DNA of 64,000 nucleotides from Hygrocybe punicea (GCA_963556145.1 OY744466.1:6185820-6249819), one strand, 5' to 3'; positions 44,310 through 55,580 are shown, counted from the first letter of the stretch. The notes: a model not told the origin generated them from the sequence alone. Numbers and translations: made by a program.

Positions 44310-44600
44310 GTGCAAACTTCTCCTTCTCCTCCTCCTCCTCCTCCTCCCTCTGGGCCAAATAACTCCAACTTGTCTCTCTATTATTAGCATTGGCAATTCT
44401 ATTGCCATAACCCAAAGTTGTTCCTCTGGATATTTGGGTTTTACTATCAGCTTCCCCTTAGTCAACTTTATCATACCTCCTGATCATTTACATCTTCTTC
44501 CTCCTCCCCCTGCTCCTCCTCCTGCATCTCCTGCTCCTTCTTCTCCTTCTTCTCTACCTCTGCCTCTGCTTCTTCTTCTTCCTTCTTTTGTTCTTGTACC
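44310..44600. repeat. CT-rich low-complexity tract
   Basis: (CTC)n and CTTCTC runs produce Leu/Pro-rich frames on one strand and Glu/Lys-rich frames on the other. No gene is supported. Confidence 0.5.
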
Positions 44601-45299
44601 TGATGCTTATGAATTTCTTTCTGCAATCTCATCTTAGATGCTGTGGTTAATGTCCCTAGATAATGCATTGCATCACATTAGGTTAGAACCTAAGGGGATT
44701 AACCAGGAATAACATTACCACAGATATTGCTCTTTTGAACCTCATCCATTTTCATCTTCTGAAGTCTTGCAGACCTTCATGGGCCATTCGTAGTTAGTGG
44801 CATGGGTATGGCAACCTGCAAGGTGGAGAGGTCCCGGGACCTCTCCAGGGCTTACATGGGACTTGAGGGGAAAGGTCTCACTAGTGAATGACATGGGTTT
44901 TCAAACCCGTGTGGGTCCGGACCCACAGGTAGCATGGGTACGGGTATGGGTTGCCATATTTGGACCCGTGTCAAACCTGTCCCCAGCCATGGGTTACATG
45001 GGTCACTGGTTGGTACAACTGACCCCCAACAACCCTCGGAACACAAGGTAAATACTGATATTTTCATCTTTGTATCACTACATATCTATTTCAACTTATC
45101 CATTTTAGCTACAATCATGATCCCGATGCAACTAAACCCAGTACCACAACAGATTAAAACAAGTGTGCGACAATACAATGACAACAATATTGACGCAACC
45201 ATGACAAAAAAGATGCAGCTGGGAGTGGTGTGCCCACTCCTGCGGCTATTCAACCACTACAAGTGCCCCCCTTCTCTGTAGCGATGCCCTTGTCGTTAG

Positions 45300-46030
45300 C
45301 AGAAAACCAAAAAGCAAGACTGAACTGACCAAAAAATCTCTCCAAAATCTCTCAACATCACTCTCCAGTCACGACTCCCAGTCCCCCATCACGTGGAGCA
45401 GGACCCTATTATCCATCAAAGATCAGTGGTGGCAGATGACCAAACTAGACTCTCTCTCAGCTCTCCAAAACTCCTCAGTCCTGACTTCCTAACCTCCATC
45501 TTGTGGAGTGGGACCATATCATCTATTGAAAGTGGTGGTGGTAGATGACCAAACTGATGTCTTGCAGTTCTCGTATCACAGGTTCTCGGTTCGCAGTTCT
45601 CAGTTCACAGTTCTTGTGTCGCAGGGTTCTTGTGTCCAGGGTTCTCAAAGGTGCAAAAGGTGTTCAGGGCTCATTTAGTACTGGTTGGGTAGTCTCGGGT
45701 ATCCAGGTGACAGGTCAAATAGGAAAATTGTGAAATTGAGATGTGGGGGAAACAGACATGAAGGGAGAAAAGGAGAAACTGAGGGGAGGGAAACTGAGGG
45801 AAAGGAAGCAGAGACTACAGAAGCTAGGAGAAAGGAATAGAGGAGAGGAAACAGAGATGGAAGAAATGGGGGAAAAGAATATGTACTAGGGTGATAGAGC
45901 TGGCGTCGACATTGAGGGATCTCTTCACGTGGGGCTCTGGAAGGTGCTGGTGGGGTCACAAGGGGTCAGGAACAAGGTGGTGGTCCTGGTAGACATGCAC
46001 GAGTGGGGTGGGGATGCTGGTGGTCGTGAG
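45300..46030. other. Repeats within D, no gene
   Basis: There is a ~110-bp degenerate duplication (about 45365-45440 and 45478-45560, GTGGAGYRGGACC). GTTCTYRGTTYRCA words fill 45567-45650 and a purine-rich tract lies at 45735-45890. Confidence 0.45.
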
Positions 46031-46280
46031 GTGAGTGATATGCATGGGTATTGAAACCCGCATGGGTCACGGGTACGGGTACAGTGGAGTCAGTCTGGAG
46101 GTCCCTCAGAATCACAAGCGGGAGGAAGCTGCCAAAGGCTAAGATGGATCTGTTTAGTACATCTCAAAGGTTACTAACTATGATGAACCATGGGAACTCT
46201 AGCACGTGACTGTCCAGGCACCACTACTACAATGGGTAGCCAAAATTGGGACCCATGATTTACCTGTACCTGTGCCACGG

Positions 46281-46438
46281 TGGAGTAGTGGGACCTGCCA
46301 GTCACGTGACCAGGTTCCCACAGTTGACCTAGTCAGTAGCCTTCCTGATGTAGTAGAGAGACCCGTTCCTATCCGATCCAGTCATCCATCTCTCAAGTCC
46401 TGCGTGAGCCCCCGGAGCGGTACCTCGGTACCTCTCCA
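46281..46438 (+). repeat. E3 5' LTR
   Basis: The 158-bp repeat contains CACGTGACCAGG and GGTACCTCGGTACC. It matches 48088-48245 with scattered differences. Confidence 0.85.
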
Positions 46439-46499
46439 TCATGGTGATGAGAGTGTTTTCAACTCATGGATGTCTTCTCTTTGCTTTTTCCGCTCTTTC

Positions 46500-47640
46500 A
46501 GTCTTTTTTTGCTGGTTTTTCTCGCAAGACAACTTATTTCGGCCTCACCACCCACCGCTGCGCAACCGCAGATTTTCTTTTATTCTCGGTTGTACAGTAC
46601 TCAAGTCTACCCCCTCAGCCCTCTTGTTCAACCCACCTTGCCCCACGTCACTTCGGAAGCGCCGTCGACGTCCGTTTTCAATACCAACGGCCACCCGCGT
46701 ACAGCCGTGTCACCTACTTTCAACCCCCCATATTTTAGCATTCCCCGGCCCTCATGTATCCATCCAGGCCCCCGCGTTCACGCTCGACGACCCGGTGCCC
46801 ACGTTCTGCTCGAAAGAACCCCCCATCGCCGTCCATTTTGGATACTGCGTCCTACCACGTCATCACCTTTCAACCCCCATTTTTCCGTGCGTTACCACCC
46901 CACCCACGCTCGCTAGACCCCCCATACCCGCGTTCCACCTGGCAGAACCCCCAACCACACTTCGTTGCCCCAACAAAGCCGTCCCGCCCTTGTTGGTCAC
47001 CACACGGATCACCACATCACCAATGTTGGACCCCCCGTTTCTTCGTGTAGCCAGACCCCACACAGACCCATTCGACTGCCTGCACCTTCATTCCACCACC
47101 CACAACCCCCCGTTCCCCTTCGTTGCACCAAACGAACCCCCGCCGTCACCTCCAGACACCCCAGCCCCGCGCCACGTCACCATCGCGCGGCTGCGTTCTG
47201 CCAACGTAGCCAGCCCCAGGTTGACTCACGACACTCGCGGCCCACCCGTTCACCATCCTGGAGCACCCCACCTCCCTCCAATACCACGAGTGAATTGTGC
47301 CCGCCGTTCCCAGACCCCCACTGCGTTTCGCCACGTCACCACCCCCCGGCCAGTTCCTTGCACCATACCTGGCCCCGTGAACCCTCGTTCAGCTCCCCGC
47401 AGCATCATTCTCGACCCTGGCGACTGCCCCAGACCCATAGGGACCCAAACAAGTCGCCCCACCCCCCTGCGTGCCCTCGTTCAGTCACGTACACCCCACC
47501 ATCGAACCTGACAGTGCTGTACACCCCCTGTCGACCCGGACGAGCCACCCCGATCCCTTCGTGTAATACGCCAAACCCCTCACGTCGAGATGCTGTGCCC
47601 TTGTTAGTACAACCCTATGCCCTGTCAATATTATAACTTT
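46500..47640 (+). pseudogene. Proline-rich ORF of E3
   Basis: Overlapping Pro/Thr/His/Arg-rich frames (46206-46916, 46441-47511, 46965-47636) together cover the place of the E2 ORF. One frame has DPPFLRVARPHTDPFDCLHL, also recognisable in the scrap at 50990-51480. No single frame spans the region, so it is probably frameshifted. Confidence 0.45.
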
Positions 47641-48087
47641 TATTATAGCCTCGTCCCCTGTTCCACCCCAATACTGGATGTCAATTAAAGTCTACCTACA
47701 AGCCATCACTACACTTGTTCATACACCTGTTCACCTAGTTCCACCAACACCGTTACGTTTTCGATCACCAGAACTTGCGTGCTGCACTGAGTACTTGCCA
47801 GGACAATTCGAGCGATTTTGGATCTTGCGTTGTAAGCCCTAACCCTCGCAAGGAAGGCATTCGGAGAGTTTGAGTTTGAGAGAGGAGTTCTATAAAGTCT
47901 GGTCATCTACCGCCCCCTGTGCGAGTCCGACTTCCCGCTTCACAATATAAGGCCCCGGCCTTGAGTCAAAGCATTCTGAGGGACTGGGAGTTGTGGCTTT
48001 AGAGTTTTTTGGTCAGTTTCTGTTTGTTTTGTGTTCTTTTCTGTAGCAGTTGGCGATGAGGGTGTTGCCATGAGGAAAAGGGGCACT

Positions 48088-48245
48088 TGGAGTAGTGGGA
48101 CCTGCCAGTCACATGACCAGGTTCCCACGGTTGACCTAGTCAGTAGCCTTCCTGATGTAGTAGAGAGACCCATTCCTATCCAATCCAGTCATCCATCTCT
48201 CGAGTCCTGTGTGAGCCCCCAGAGAGGTACCTCGGTACCTCTCCA
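48088..48245 (+). repeat. E3 3' LTR
   Basis: It duplicates 46281-46438 and follows the purine tract at 48071-48087. Confidence 0.85.
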
Positions 48246-48604
48246 ACAGGTCCATAGGTTTTTCACAGGTAGTGTCATGATCCCATGACACGCGACTTTG
48301 ACCTTGACTACACGGCAACAGCAAGACCAAACAAAAACCAACAGTAATGAAATGAAGACGGACAGGGTTAGGAGACCAAAAGAGCAATGGGGAGTGGTGC
48401 ACCCCCGCTGCAATAGGTATTTATTTATATATCTATTATACTGACTGACCAGACAACTACAGACACACCACACAACCACAACAATGAAACCAACTACGAG
48501 GACAGGGACAAAAAGGATGAGGACAACAGGGACGAGGACTGCAATCGCAACCGCAAGCCATGACGATCACAAACAACGATGGCAAGCCACAGTGATGGCA
48601 AACA

Positions 48605-49039
48605 ATGATGACGGCAAGTGTGGCGGCAACAGACAACGAAGGCAAAGAGAGGAGCAGTAGGGGTGGCACACCCACCACCCGCTGCAACAGGTACGTTGTT
48701 TTATTATTATTATACATTGCTACTGACTACAGCCATAGATGCTCCCCAACCCCCACACCCACACCCACACCCCTCAACCAGTGGGCCAACGACAGATGCC
48801 AAGAGCAGCACCAATGGTCAAATGGCCACCAAACACACCGGCGACAACACACCCTGAACCCACCTCGTGAACCAGCACCACCATGTCAATCGACATCAGC
48901 ACCGCATTCGCGAGGTCAGGTGGGGTTATCACCTAGGAGACGAGGGGGAGAAAAGGAGGAGACAAGGAGGCCCACCCAAGTCACCTCGCGAAGATGCAGC
49001 ATGACGTCAATCAACATTGGTGCTGTGTTCACAAGGTAA
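48605..49039 (+). pseudogene. Low-complexity gene remnant of element D (SINIGAVFTR)
   Basis: A frame rich in Thr, Pro, His, Arg and Gln ends with RRCSMTSINIGAVFTR, the counterpart of CSSVSIDVGAMFTR in B and SPASIDVGAMFTR in A. Upstream, GVAHPPPAAT before GGTACG resembles the exon end GGVVHPPPGC of C. Splice structure is not resolved. Confidence 0.4.
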
Positions 49040-49107
49040 TGGCAGGTTGGGCACCTCTGGGGTAGACCTGTACCCGTGGCCATGGGTCCAGGTAATGATG
49101 GGTACAG

Positions 49108-49265
49108 TGAAGAGGTACCGAGGTACCTCTCCAGGGGCTCATGCAGGACTTGAGAGGAAGTCTACTGGATGGGATAGGATGGGTCTCTCTACTACATTGG
49201 GAAGGCTACTGACTAAGTCAACCATGGGAACCCTGGCATGTGACCAGCCAGGTCCCACTACTCCA
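49108..49265 (-). repeat. Solo LTR of the TGGAG family
   Basis: It is a reverse-strand LTR close to those of E3. ATGGGTACAG occurs on both sides, which may be host repeat rather than target duplication. No internal region adjoins. Confidence 0.75.
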
Positions 49266-49415
49266 ATGGGTACAGGTTGCAGGAAAAAACCTGTGGTAGA
49301 CCCATGCTGTTCACTAGCAGGGTGGTGATGCGAGATGGCAGTGCGGGTCCAGACATGGCAGGGGTGGTTCTTCCTGGGTGTTGGAGGGTGTTGGGGGAAT
49401 GTAGGTGTTGAATGC

Positions 49416-49572
49416 TGGAGAGGTACTGAGGTACCTGTCCAGGGGCTCACACAGGACTCAAGAGGAAGGACTGGATGGATAGGATGATGGACTGACTACT
49501 ACATTGGGAAGGCTACTAACTAGGTCAACTGTGGGAACCCAGTCATGTGAGTGGCCGGGTCCCACTACTCCA
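49416..49572 (-). repeat. Second solo LTR of the TGGAG family
   Basis: A reverse-strand LTR runs from TGGAGAGGTACTGAGG to CACTACTCCA. It is 150 bp from the first solo LTR; the DNA between has no element interior. Confidence 0.75.
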
Positions 49573-49628
49573 ATGTGGGTGGTTAAACATGCCTGAACCT
49601 GTGGGCTGTTGAAAAAACGGGGCCATCC

Positions 49629-50953
49629 TAGTGCTGCCAAAGTTCAGTTCAGAACGGATCTGAACCCGGTTCAAACTCCAAACCGAACCGGAAGTTAGGT
49701 TCAGTCCAGCACCTTTGGCTGAACTGAACCCCAGGTCCGGTTTGGGGTTCAGGCAACCCCTGGGTTGTCTAAACGATTCACGAGCGGTTCAGAACCGCTG
49801 AACCGATGTCCGCAGGTATGTGTTTTTCTCTCCAAACGAAAGTTGTACTCACATGCCAATTCGGCAAATTTCCGTTTTAGGCACTGAACTTTATTCTCAG
49901 CCACGGACAACCACCATGAAAAGCCTCGAATGCAACTGTTCGAGGCAAATAGGTAAGTTTGTACTTTTATAATCATTTCTTTTCGAGTCACTAATCCATT
50001 TGTAGGTACTTCTACCAGCCACCGCCAAGTCAGCTAATAGTGCTTTACACACCAGCCCAACAATGCCCAAGCCCATGCCCACACCCTCGCCCTCACCCAT
50101 GCCCACAGTAGCAGCACCATCACCATCACCAGCACCAACACCAGCACCAGCGACGCACCAGCACCAACACTAACACCACATGTGTAAGTGTACTTTTTTA
50201 TTTCTATGTTACTAACTACTTCGTGAAGCATGGCCAGCACCAGCACATCACCAGCAGCAGCAGCAGCACTGGCGGCACCAGCACAACACCAGCAACAGCA
50301 GCATCAACAGCAGTGGCAATGGCATCAGGGCCGGCACCAGCCAACAACACCAGCCCGGCGACAACACCAGCAGGAGCAGCAGCAGCAGCAGCGGCATCAA
50401 CAGCACTGGGGGTGGCACAGGCACGCCCACGCAAACGCTGATGCCCCAACTATGCGAACACACACGCCGTCGTCCACAGCAATGGCAACGATGGCTCAAA
50501 CAGAGGCAAGGGGAGCAGCGGGAGCCACGGGGTCACCAGCAGCAGCAGGGACCAGGTCCCCACCCCAGTGAACACCTTGCAACCATGCAGCCCAGCATCA
50601 ATTGATGTCGGGGCTATGTTCACAAGGTTAAAGGGGGGTGTGTGCCTCACCAACACAAGGCGATACCCACGGATACACACAAATTTAAATATTTACCAGA
50701 AGATAATGAGTTCCCTAGATGGATGAATAGCTACAATAATATATTGTAATTTTTTTTAATAAAATGGGTGATAAGACTAAAATTGAGTGTCCGAACCGTT
50801 CATGAACCGGGTTCAGGCCCTGAAAAAAAAATCCGAACGGTTCAGGGTGGTTCAGGTTCAGTTCACGTGAAATCCTGAACTGAACTCCAGGTTCAGTTCA
50901 GGGTTCAGCCAAAATGGGTCTGAACTGGACTGAACTGAACTTTGGTAGCACTA
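49629..50953 (+). mobile_element. hAT-like non-autonomous element A, 1325 bp
   Basis: Ends TAGTGCTGCCAAAGTTCAG and its inverted partner ending GGTAGCACTA carry a TAGTG tip. Flanks GGCCATCC and GGCTATGC are an 8-bp target duplication with two mismatches. GTTCAG/CTGAAC words fill 49633-49810 and 50779-50950. The interior holds a spliced low-complexity gene. It is the uninterrupted counterpart of B, inserted in the opposite orientation. Confidence 0.8.
49870..50700 (+). CDS. Spliced low-complexity gene of element A (SIDVGAMFTR family)
   Basis: Intron-like segments 49953-50005 (GTAAGT to TGTAG, position shared with B) and 50184-50228 (GTAAGT, ACTAAC branch point, AAG) separate exons. Coding DNA is made of CAGCA/CCAGCAC-type repeats giving Ala, Gln, His, Ser, Thr and Pro. 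The end reads NRGKGSSGSHG, then SPASIDVGAMFTRLKGG and CLTN before RRYPRIH. The same end is in B. One stop in the presumed frame lies after ARPRKR (about 50440), so this copy may be broken or spliced differently. Function is unknown. Confidence 0.4.
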
Positions 50954-50989
50954 GGCTATGCATGGGTGATGTGGCACGGTCATTGGGTC

Positions 50990-51480
50990 ACAAAGAAGGG
51001 CGGGGCAGTCCCATATGGGGTAATGGAGTGCATCAGGTGGCTCTGGCATGTGGAACATGGGTGCTGGGGGTTGGATGAGCATGGGTTGGGGTGGGGATCC
51101 ACAGGAAATGGGGTGGCGGAATGCTGACGTGGGAGTTCGCTGGGATGTCCATAGAGTGGCGGCGGGGCTCGTTTGGAGTGACAAATGGGAACAGGGGGTT
51201 CTGGCCAGTGGAACGAGTGTGCGGGCAGTCAAATGGGTCTGTGTAGGGGTGGGGGTGACAAGAAATGGGGGGTCTAACAGTGGTGACATGGCGGATCCAT
51301 GGGGTGACCAAAAGGTGCGGGGTGGTTTGTTTGAGACGACGAGGTGCGATGGGGAGTTCTGGCAGATGAGCCAAGGGTGCAGAGAGTCGAACGCATGCAT
51401 TTTGGGTGTGGGGGGTATGAAAAAAACAGGGTCTGCACAGTGGCAATGCAATTTTCATTGGGCTGTCCAAGACCCGCAGT
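50990..51480 (-). pseudogene. Fragment of a TGGAG-family proline-rich ORF
   Basis: The - strand reads LDPPFLVTPTPTQTHLTART followed by CSHLSLQTSP, matching DPPFLRVARPHTDPFDC and FPFVAPNEP of E3. LTRs are absent, so it is an internal scrap beside element A. Confidence 0.5.
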
Positions 51481-51530
51481 AGCAGTCAAATGGTTTTATC
51501 AGGTTTATTTTGTCATCTAGTTAATTCAAA

Positions 51531-52240
51531 TTAATTCTACAGTGTTAATCAATATGGTATAATGGTGGAAAATGTGTTCCTGTATGACCTTATTGCATTC
51601 CTGGGCATTGAATAAACCATACAGCATTTTTTGTAGCAAGGAAACAAGGGAGTATAAATTGATCAAGAGTGGCACATTAACTTCTTCCATGTTCATTGTA
51701 GCTGGTATATTGAGCATGCTGAATATATGACAACCTGCTGAATGCATTTATATATCAGTCACCTCCAGTTGAGCATGCTCGGAGTGCAAAGCACCTATGA
51801 GATAAATACATGACATTTGGTGATGAACAATCTATGCACGGATCAAGCATGCTCAGAGTGTGGACATGGTGCATGATTGCATGATGAGACAACATATGCA
51901 TAGATCAAGCAAGCTCATTAAAAGTTTGGATGCTCAATCCATACCTAGACCAGGTAGTCTAGTCTATCATCTCATCCTATGACCACGAACCAAGTCCGCA
52001 GATCGAGCGTGCTCGATCCGCGCACCACATAAACACATCTGGTGGCAGACACCAGTCACAGTCATACACAAGTCCGCAGATCGAGCACACTTGATCCGTG
52101 GACTTGTGTATGACTGTGACTGGTGTATGCCACCAGATGTGTTGAGTGGGTCACGCAGATCAAGTGTGCTTGATTTGTGGACTTCTATATGAAGCGTGGA
52201 CTTATGCATCACCATCACTGGTGTTGGGCATTACGCCTCT
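51531..52240. mobile_element. Inverted partner of the 42.6-43.2-kb repeat
   Basis: 51531-52090 is the reverse complement of 42600-43156 with few differences. 51990-52240 continues with GATCGAGC/GCTCGATC and GGACTTGTGTATGAC words. Confidence 0.8.
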
Positions 52241-52399
52241 CATTGTATCCCACATAGTTCATCCCTCCACACATCGAGCATGCTCATTGTGCACATAATT
52301 ATGAAGATGATACAATGTTGATTAGAACAACCAGTCTGCAAATCACTGCACACATTCAGCAGGCTTGATATGCGCCTAAGTATGAAGATGATGCCATGT

Positions 52400-53030
52400 T
52401 GAATGGCACTGTCAAATCCTTCAGTGACGATCTCTATCCAGGAATCACAGATGATGATGAACCAGATCACTATTTCCTTGACCACACCATTCTCACTCCA
52501 ACCCCCAATTACGTGAATGACTACAACCCAGAATATCCTTGACAGGTTTCTAGGGGAAGAGTGTCTCGTTAGATAAATTGACAAGGTTTTTGGCATCAAA
52601 AACCTTTATCCCATCGACTCAATGCTCAAAAGGCATCAGGCTTACCCCTGGCCACCCTTGCCTTGGAAATCATCTGTCCTCTCATGCTTCTTCAAAACAT
52701 CCATGTTTCAAATGGTCTTTGCACTGGCACATGCATGTTATTGACAGACATCAAACCACCTGTGCTGCAGTGTCTCATTTGGGGGGCAGGCATGCTGGAC
52801 AAACCATCTTCAATCCAAAGATCACCATAGAGCCTTCAGATGATGCATTGGGCATCCCTTTTGTCAAGCCACCAGTTTCCCATCTTGCCTTTGCTATGAA
52901 AGGGCCAATCTGTCATCAATGTTGGTTTGGACCTTGTGACCCAATCTTTTCTCATGACCAGCTTTATGTTGCTCTCTCCCACTGCACTTCAGGAAATACA
53001 ATCAAAGTTCTATTTCTCATCATTTCAATG
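52400..53030 (+). pseudogene. Helitron PIF1-like helicase, C-terminal half, decayed
   Basis: The + strand reads LYPGITDDDEPDHYFLDHTI, then LTPTPNYVNDYN and, a frame away, LDRFLGEECL, then TIFNPKITIEPSDDALGIPF, VSHLAFAM and FSHDQLYVALSHCTSGNTIK. These are the C-terminal blocks of Helitron helicases. Frames change at least twice and a stop interrupts DYNPEYP/DRFLG. Confidence 0.8.
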
Positions 53031-53139
53031 ACACCGCTACATCAAGCATTGTATATCGAGAACTGTTGGCTGTCTGCCTCAGAACATCTGCTTCTCTGTT
53101 CTGCAAGTGGAGTTCTCAAAGATGGGAATGGGAATTTTT

Positions 53140-53520
53140 AATTGAGAGTGAGCATTGCTTCCACCATCCAAGATGAGAGCAGAGGTGGCAGAGAAGGCAA
53201 CAGTGAGAGTGACCTTGTGATTTGCACAAATGGTTGCAGCAATGGTATTGCAGACAAAGGTCTTTCCTCCACCACCCTCACTGTGATAGAATGGCTTTGC
53301 CTCCTTGTTGTTGACAGAATGCATAACAGTGTCATAAGCAGCATGTTGCTTGAGATTGAAGTGCCCATTGTTGAAGTAAACACGAAGCAAGAGATTGTAT
53401 GGGTTGTAATCCAATTGCTGCTGCAGAAATTGATTTGGATTCTGCTGGACCTGCCATTCACGAGCCCTTGCAGCATATCTTGCCCAGTAACAGTGGGGGA
53501 GCCCATGGGCTAAAGGTCCG
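53140..53520 (-). pseudogene. Helitron PIF1-like helicase, Walker A part, opposite strand
   Basis: The - strand reads NPNQFLQQQLDYNPYN, HAAYDTVMHSVNNKEAKPFY, then EGGGGKTFVCNTIAATI (Walker A) and LILDGGSNAHSQLKIPIPI. It is the N-terminal helicase part and faces the C-terminal half end to end, so an inversion separates them. Confidence 0.8.
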
Positions 53521-53940
53521 ATCCCAGTGGATGGGCCAAGATGGGCCAAGATAATATCCAGACCTATTGGAATGGATGGGCTGAGATGAATCAAGATATT
53601 TCTTTCCCTTCACATTGCATGGGCCCGGAAAGTTAGAAATAATGATTTCCCACTAGAATTAGATGGGCCAAGTTTAGGTAGGCTATTTATTTCCCAATAG
53701 CATTGGGTGGGCCCAAATGGGGTGAGATATTTTTGGACCAATAGCAGTGGATAGGCCGACATGGGGTGAGATATTTATTTTCTACTGGCACTGAATGGGC
53801 CAAGCTGGGGTGGGATATTCAATTCCCACTGGCACTGGATGGGCCAAGATGGGGTGGGATATTTGTCTCCCACTGGCAGTAGATGCGCCGAGATGGGGTG
53901 AAATATTTTTTTCTCACTTGCACCGACATCCAGGGGATAT
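53517..53940 (+). repeat. ~55-bp tandem satellite, 7-8 units
   Basis: Units follow GGATGGGCCAAGATGGGGTG then GGATATTT and TCCCACTGGCA. Units towards 53940 are better preserved than those near 53520. Confidence 0.75.
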
Positions 53941-53944
53941 TCAC

Positions 53945-54975
53945 ATGCCTTTCCTGACATTCTATGTACTTACAAGATTCTGAACAGATGCCAGGGGAAC
54001 ATGGAGATTCAGCAGAAATGCAGATATAAAGAAATATATTCTAGCCTCATCCCAGAACTGTACTAAACACATGTTTTACTACTTATTCCACCTCGTGTTA
54101 GGCCTCACTTTTCCATATATATATCCAAACATTATATATTTCAACATAGCAAAATATAGTAAAGACATCTTGCAGAGAGGACAAGGGAACAATGACAAAA
54201 TTACCTGACTGACTCCAGAGCACTGCAGATATGAAGACAAAGCTTACAGCCTGAACACAGAATGCAACTAACACTATCACTTCTTCAACCTGCTACTGGA
54301 CCTCACTGGTCCAGTCTTGGGTTTTTTGTGTTTCGGTTTTTTCTGCAATGATGTTCCCCCAGCATCTTCGCTGTGTGGCCATTTTGCTTGTTCCCACCTG
54401 CCAGTGCAGGTTCATCCTCATTCTCATGCTCTTCCTTATTCTCTTCCAAGAATATCCTCAGCATATCTGCTCGCACCACCAACTTGTTGGCATGTACCGT
54501 CATGTATGAAGATCCTCACACATATTCAGAAATCCCCTCGGTAGAGTCAAAGTCACCTTCGTTGAAGTGAGATGCTGCAAATTCTCGTAAGGCCAGTCCA
54601 CTGACCAAGAGAACAATCAAAATATCATCCAGATATTGCAAGGTCTCCATCCATAACATGATCTCTTCCAAGGCATTGCCATCATGGAAAGCAGGGAGCA
54701 GAAATTGGCTGGGGTAACTCAATGACATCCAGGCATGGTCAGGACTATTGACCTTCCATTCCTGTCCCTTGTTATTTGTTTCCACACATATTCTTGACAT
54801 GTTTTACTCACATAATGCTCATAGCAAAATTTCACTAAACTCAGGTATTCCAGGCTCGTGGACAAGGTTTACAAAAATTGACACCTTGCCTCCTTGTCTG
54901 GGCTGACTGCAGCTGGACTAAACAACTGGATAAACAAATGAAAGTGAACATCAGGCAGTTAATGTATGTCACTTA
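53945..54975. other. No recognised gene
   Basis: Small - strand frames exist (NEDEPALAGGNKQNGHTAKM at about 54400; ALEEIMLWMETLQYLDDILI at about 54640). The latter YLDDILI is reminiscent of a gypsy RT YxDD block but lacks neighbours that would confirm it. Confidence 0.3.
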
Positions 54976-54978
54976 CGC

Positions 54979-55440
54979 TCAATTTGGCAATTTGCCTGTG
55001 GCCCCGTACTCAATCTGTTTTGAAGGTCCAGCCTCGTTGTCTGAGATGTCATCATCACCAGAAACATCCACATATCTCCTTTTCTTGGCCTTTTTGTTCT
55101 TCAGCAGATTCTCTGTATCTGAAGCCCTCACAAACTTGAATTTGAGGGCCACCAATCCTAATGCCTGCTGGTTCTCCCAGTAGTCAAAGACCAGCTTCGG
55201 CTGGTCCTTCTTCATCTTTGTTGGCTCCATCATCTGCTGTCTATTGGGGAGATATTCAGCTTTCAGGTTGAGGAAGCACTTTTGGTGCCTCTCGGTCCAC
55301 ACGTCGGCCAGCTTGACATTGCGCAACGCTGCGCAGTAGGTGGATTTCCTGGCGTTCTTCGGGACGTCCATGGACCGCAGTAAGTTGGACAATGGCTGGG
55401 CCAACATGGCATAGCCACAGATGAGGTCTCTGAAATATCC
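54979..55440 (-). pseudogene. Ty3/gypsy pol fragment (after RT)
   Basis: The - strand reads YFRDLICGYAMLAQPLSNLL, ALRNVKLADVWTERHQKCFL and NLKAE, the RT-to-RNase H link of gypsy polyproteins. A Lys/Asp-rich stretch follows. It ends abruptly at the LTR of the next element (55443). Confidence 0.6.
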
Positions 55441-55442
55441 GG

Positions 55443-55580
55443 TGTAGTGGGAGGCACGTGATATGCTTAGTCAGCATATCACGTGATGTTCAGACTTAGA
55501 CGCATAGCCAGACAGAGACAGAGACTAGCTAGATACACGAGAGCCTATCCTTACAGAGATTCCCACTTCTACCCATTCCA
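55443..55580 (+). repeat. 5' LTR of gypsy element G
   Basis: It runs from TGTAGTGGGAGGCACGTG to ACCCATTCCA, 138 bp, with a palindrome CACGTGATATGC/GCATATCACGTG. The primer-binding site TGGTGATGAGTGCACGATTC starts at 55583 and resembles that of E1-E3. No 3' LTR is found. Confidence 0.65.

Larger units (their letters stand above)
46281..48245 (+). mobile_element. Complete LTR element E3 (TGGAG family)
   Basis: LTRs of 158 bp lie at 46281-46438 and 48088-48245, starting TGGAGTAGTGGGACC and ending CTCTCCA. TGGTGATGAGAG at 46442 is the same primer-binding site as in E1 and E2, and a polypurine tract precedes the 3' LTR. Flanks ACGG and ACAG could be a degraded 4-bp target duplication. It is related to but clearly diverged from E2. 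No pol domain is present. Confidence 0.85.
44787..49330. mobile_element. Element D: ACCCGT/GGGTAC-array element riddled by LTR insertions
   Basis: It starts near TTAGTGGCATGGGTATGGC. ACCCGT/ATGGGTAC words occur at 44890-45000, 46040-46280 and 49060-49320, that is, at both ends and at insertion borders. Inside are two copies of a G(V/T)xHPPP-like exon end before GGTA (48394, 48652), a His/Pro/Thr-rich frame (48605-49039) ending CSMTSINIGAVFTR, and LTR element E3. An LTR scrap lies at 44821-44887. Borders are approximate. Confidence 0.45.

Noticed and set aside
44050..44637. 195-codon Leu/Pro-rich + strand frame
   Set aside because: It is created by CT-rich low-complexity DNA and begins inside a foldback.
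49629..50953. CACTA-superfamily assignment for elements A and B
   Set aside because: The outermost bases read TAGTG...CACTA, the reverse of CACTA tips, and the flanking duplications are 8 bp rather than 3 bp; hAT-like fits better.
54600..54680. Gypsy reverse-transcriptase YLDDILI core
   Set aside because: The short string is suggestive, but the flanking RT blocks are absent in that frame; I leave it as unassigned.
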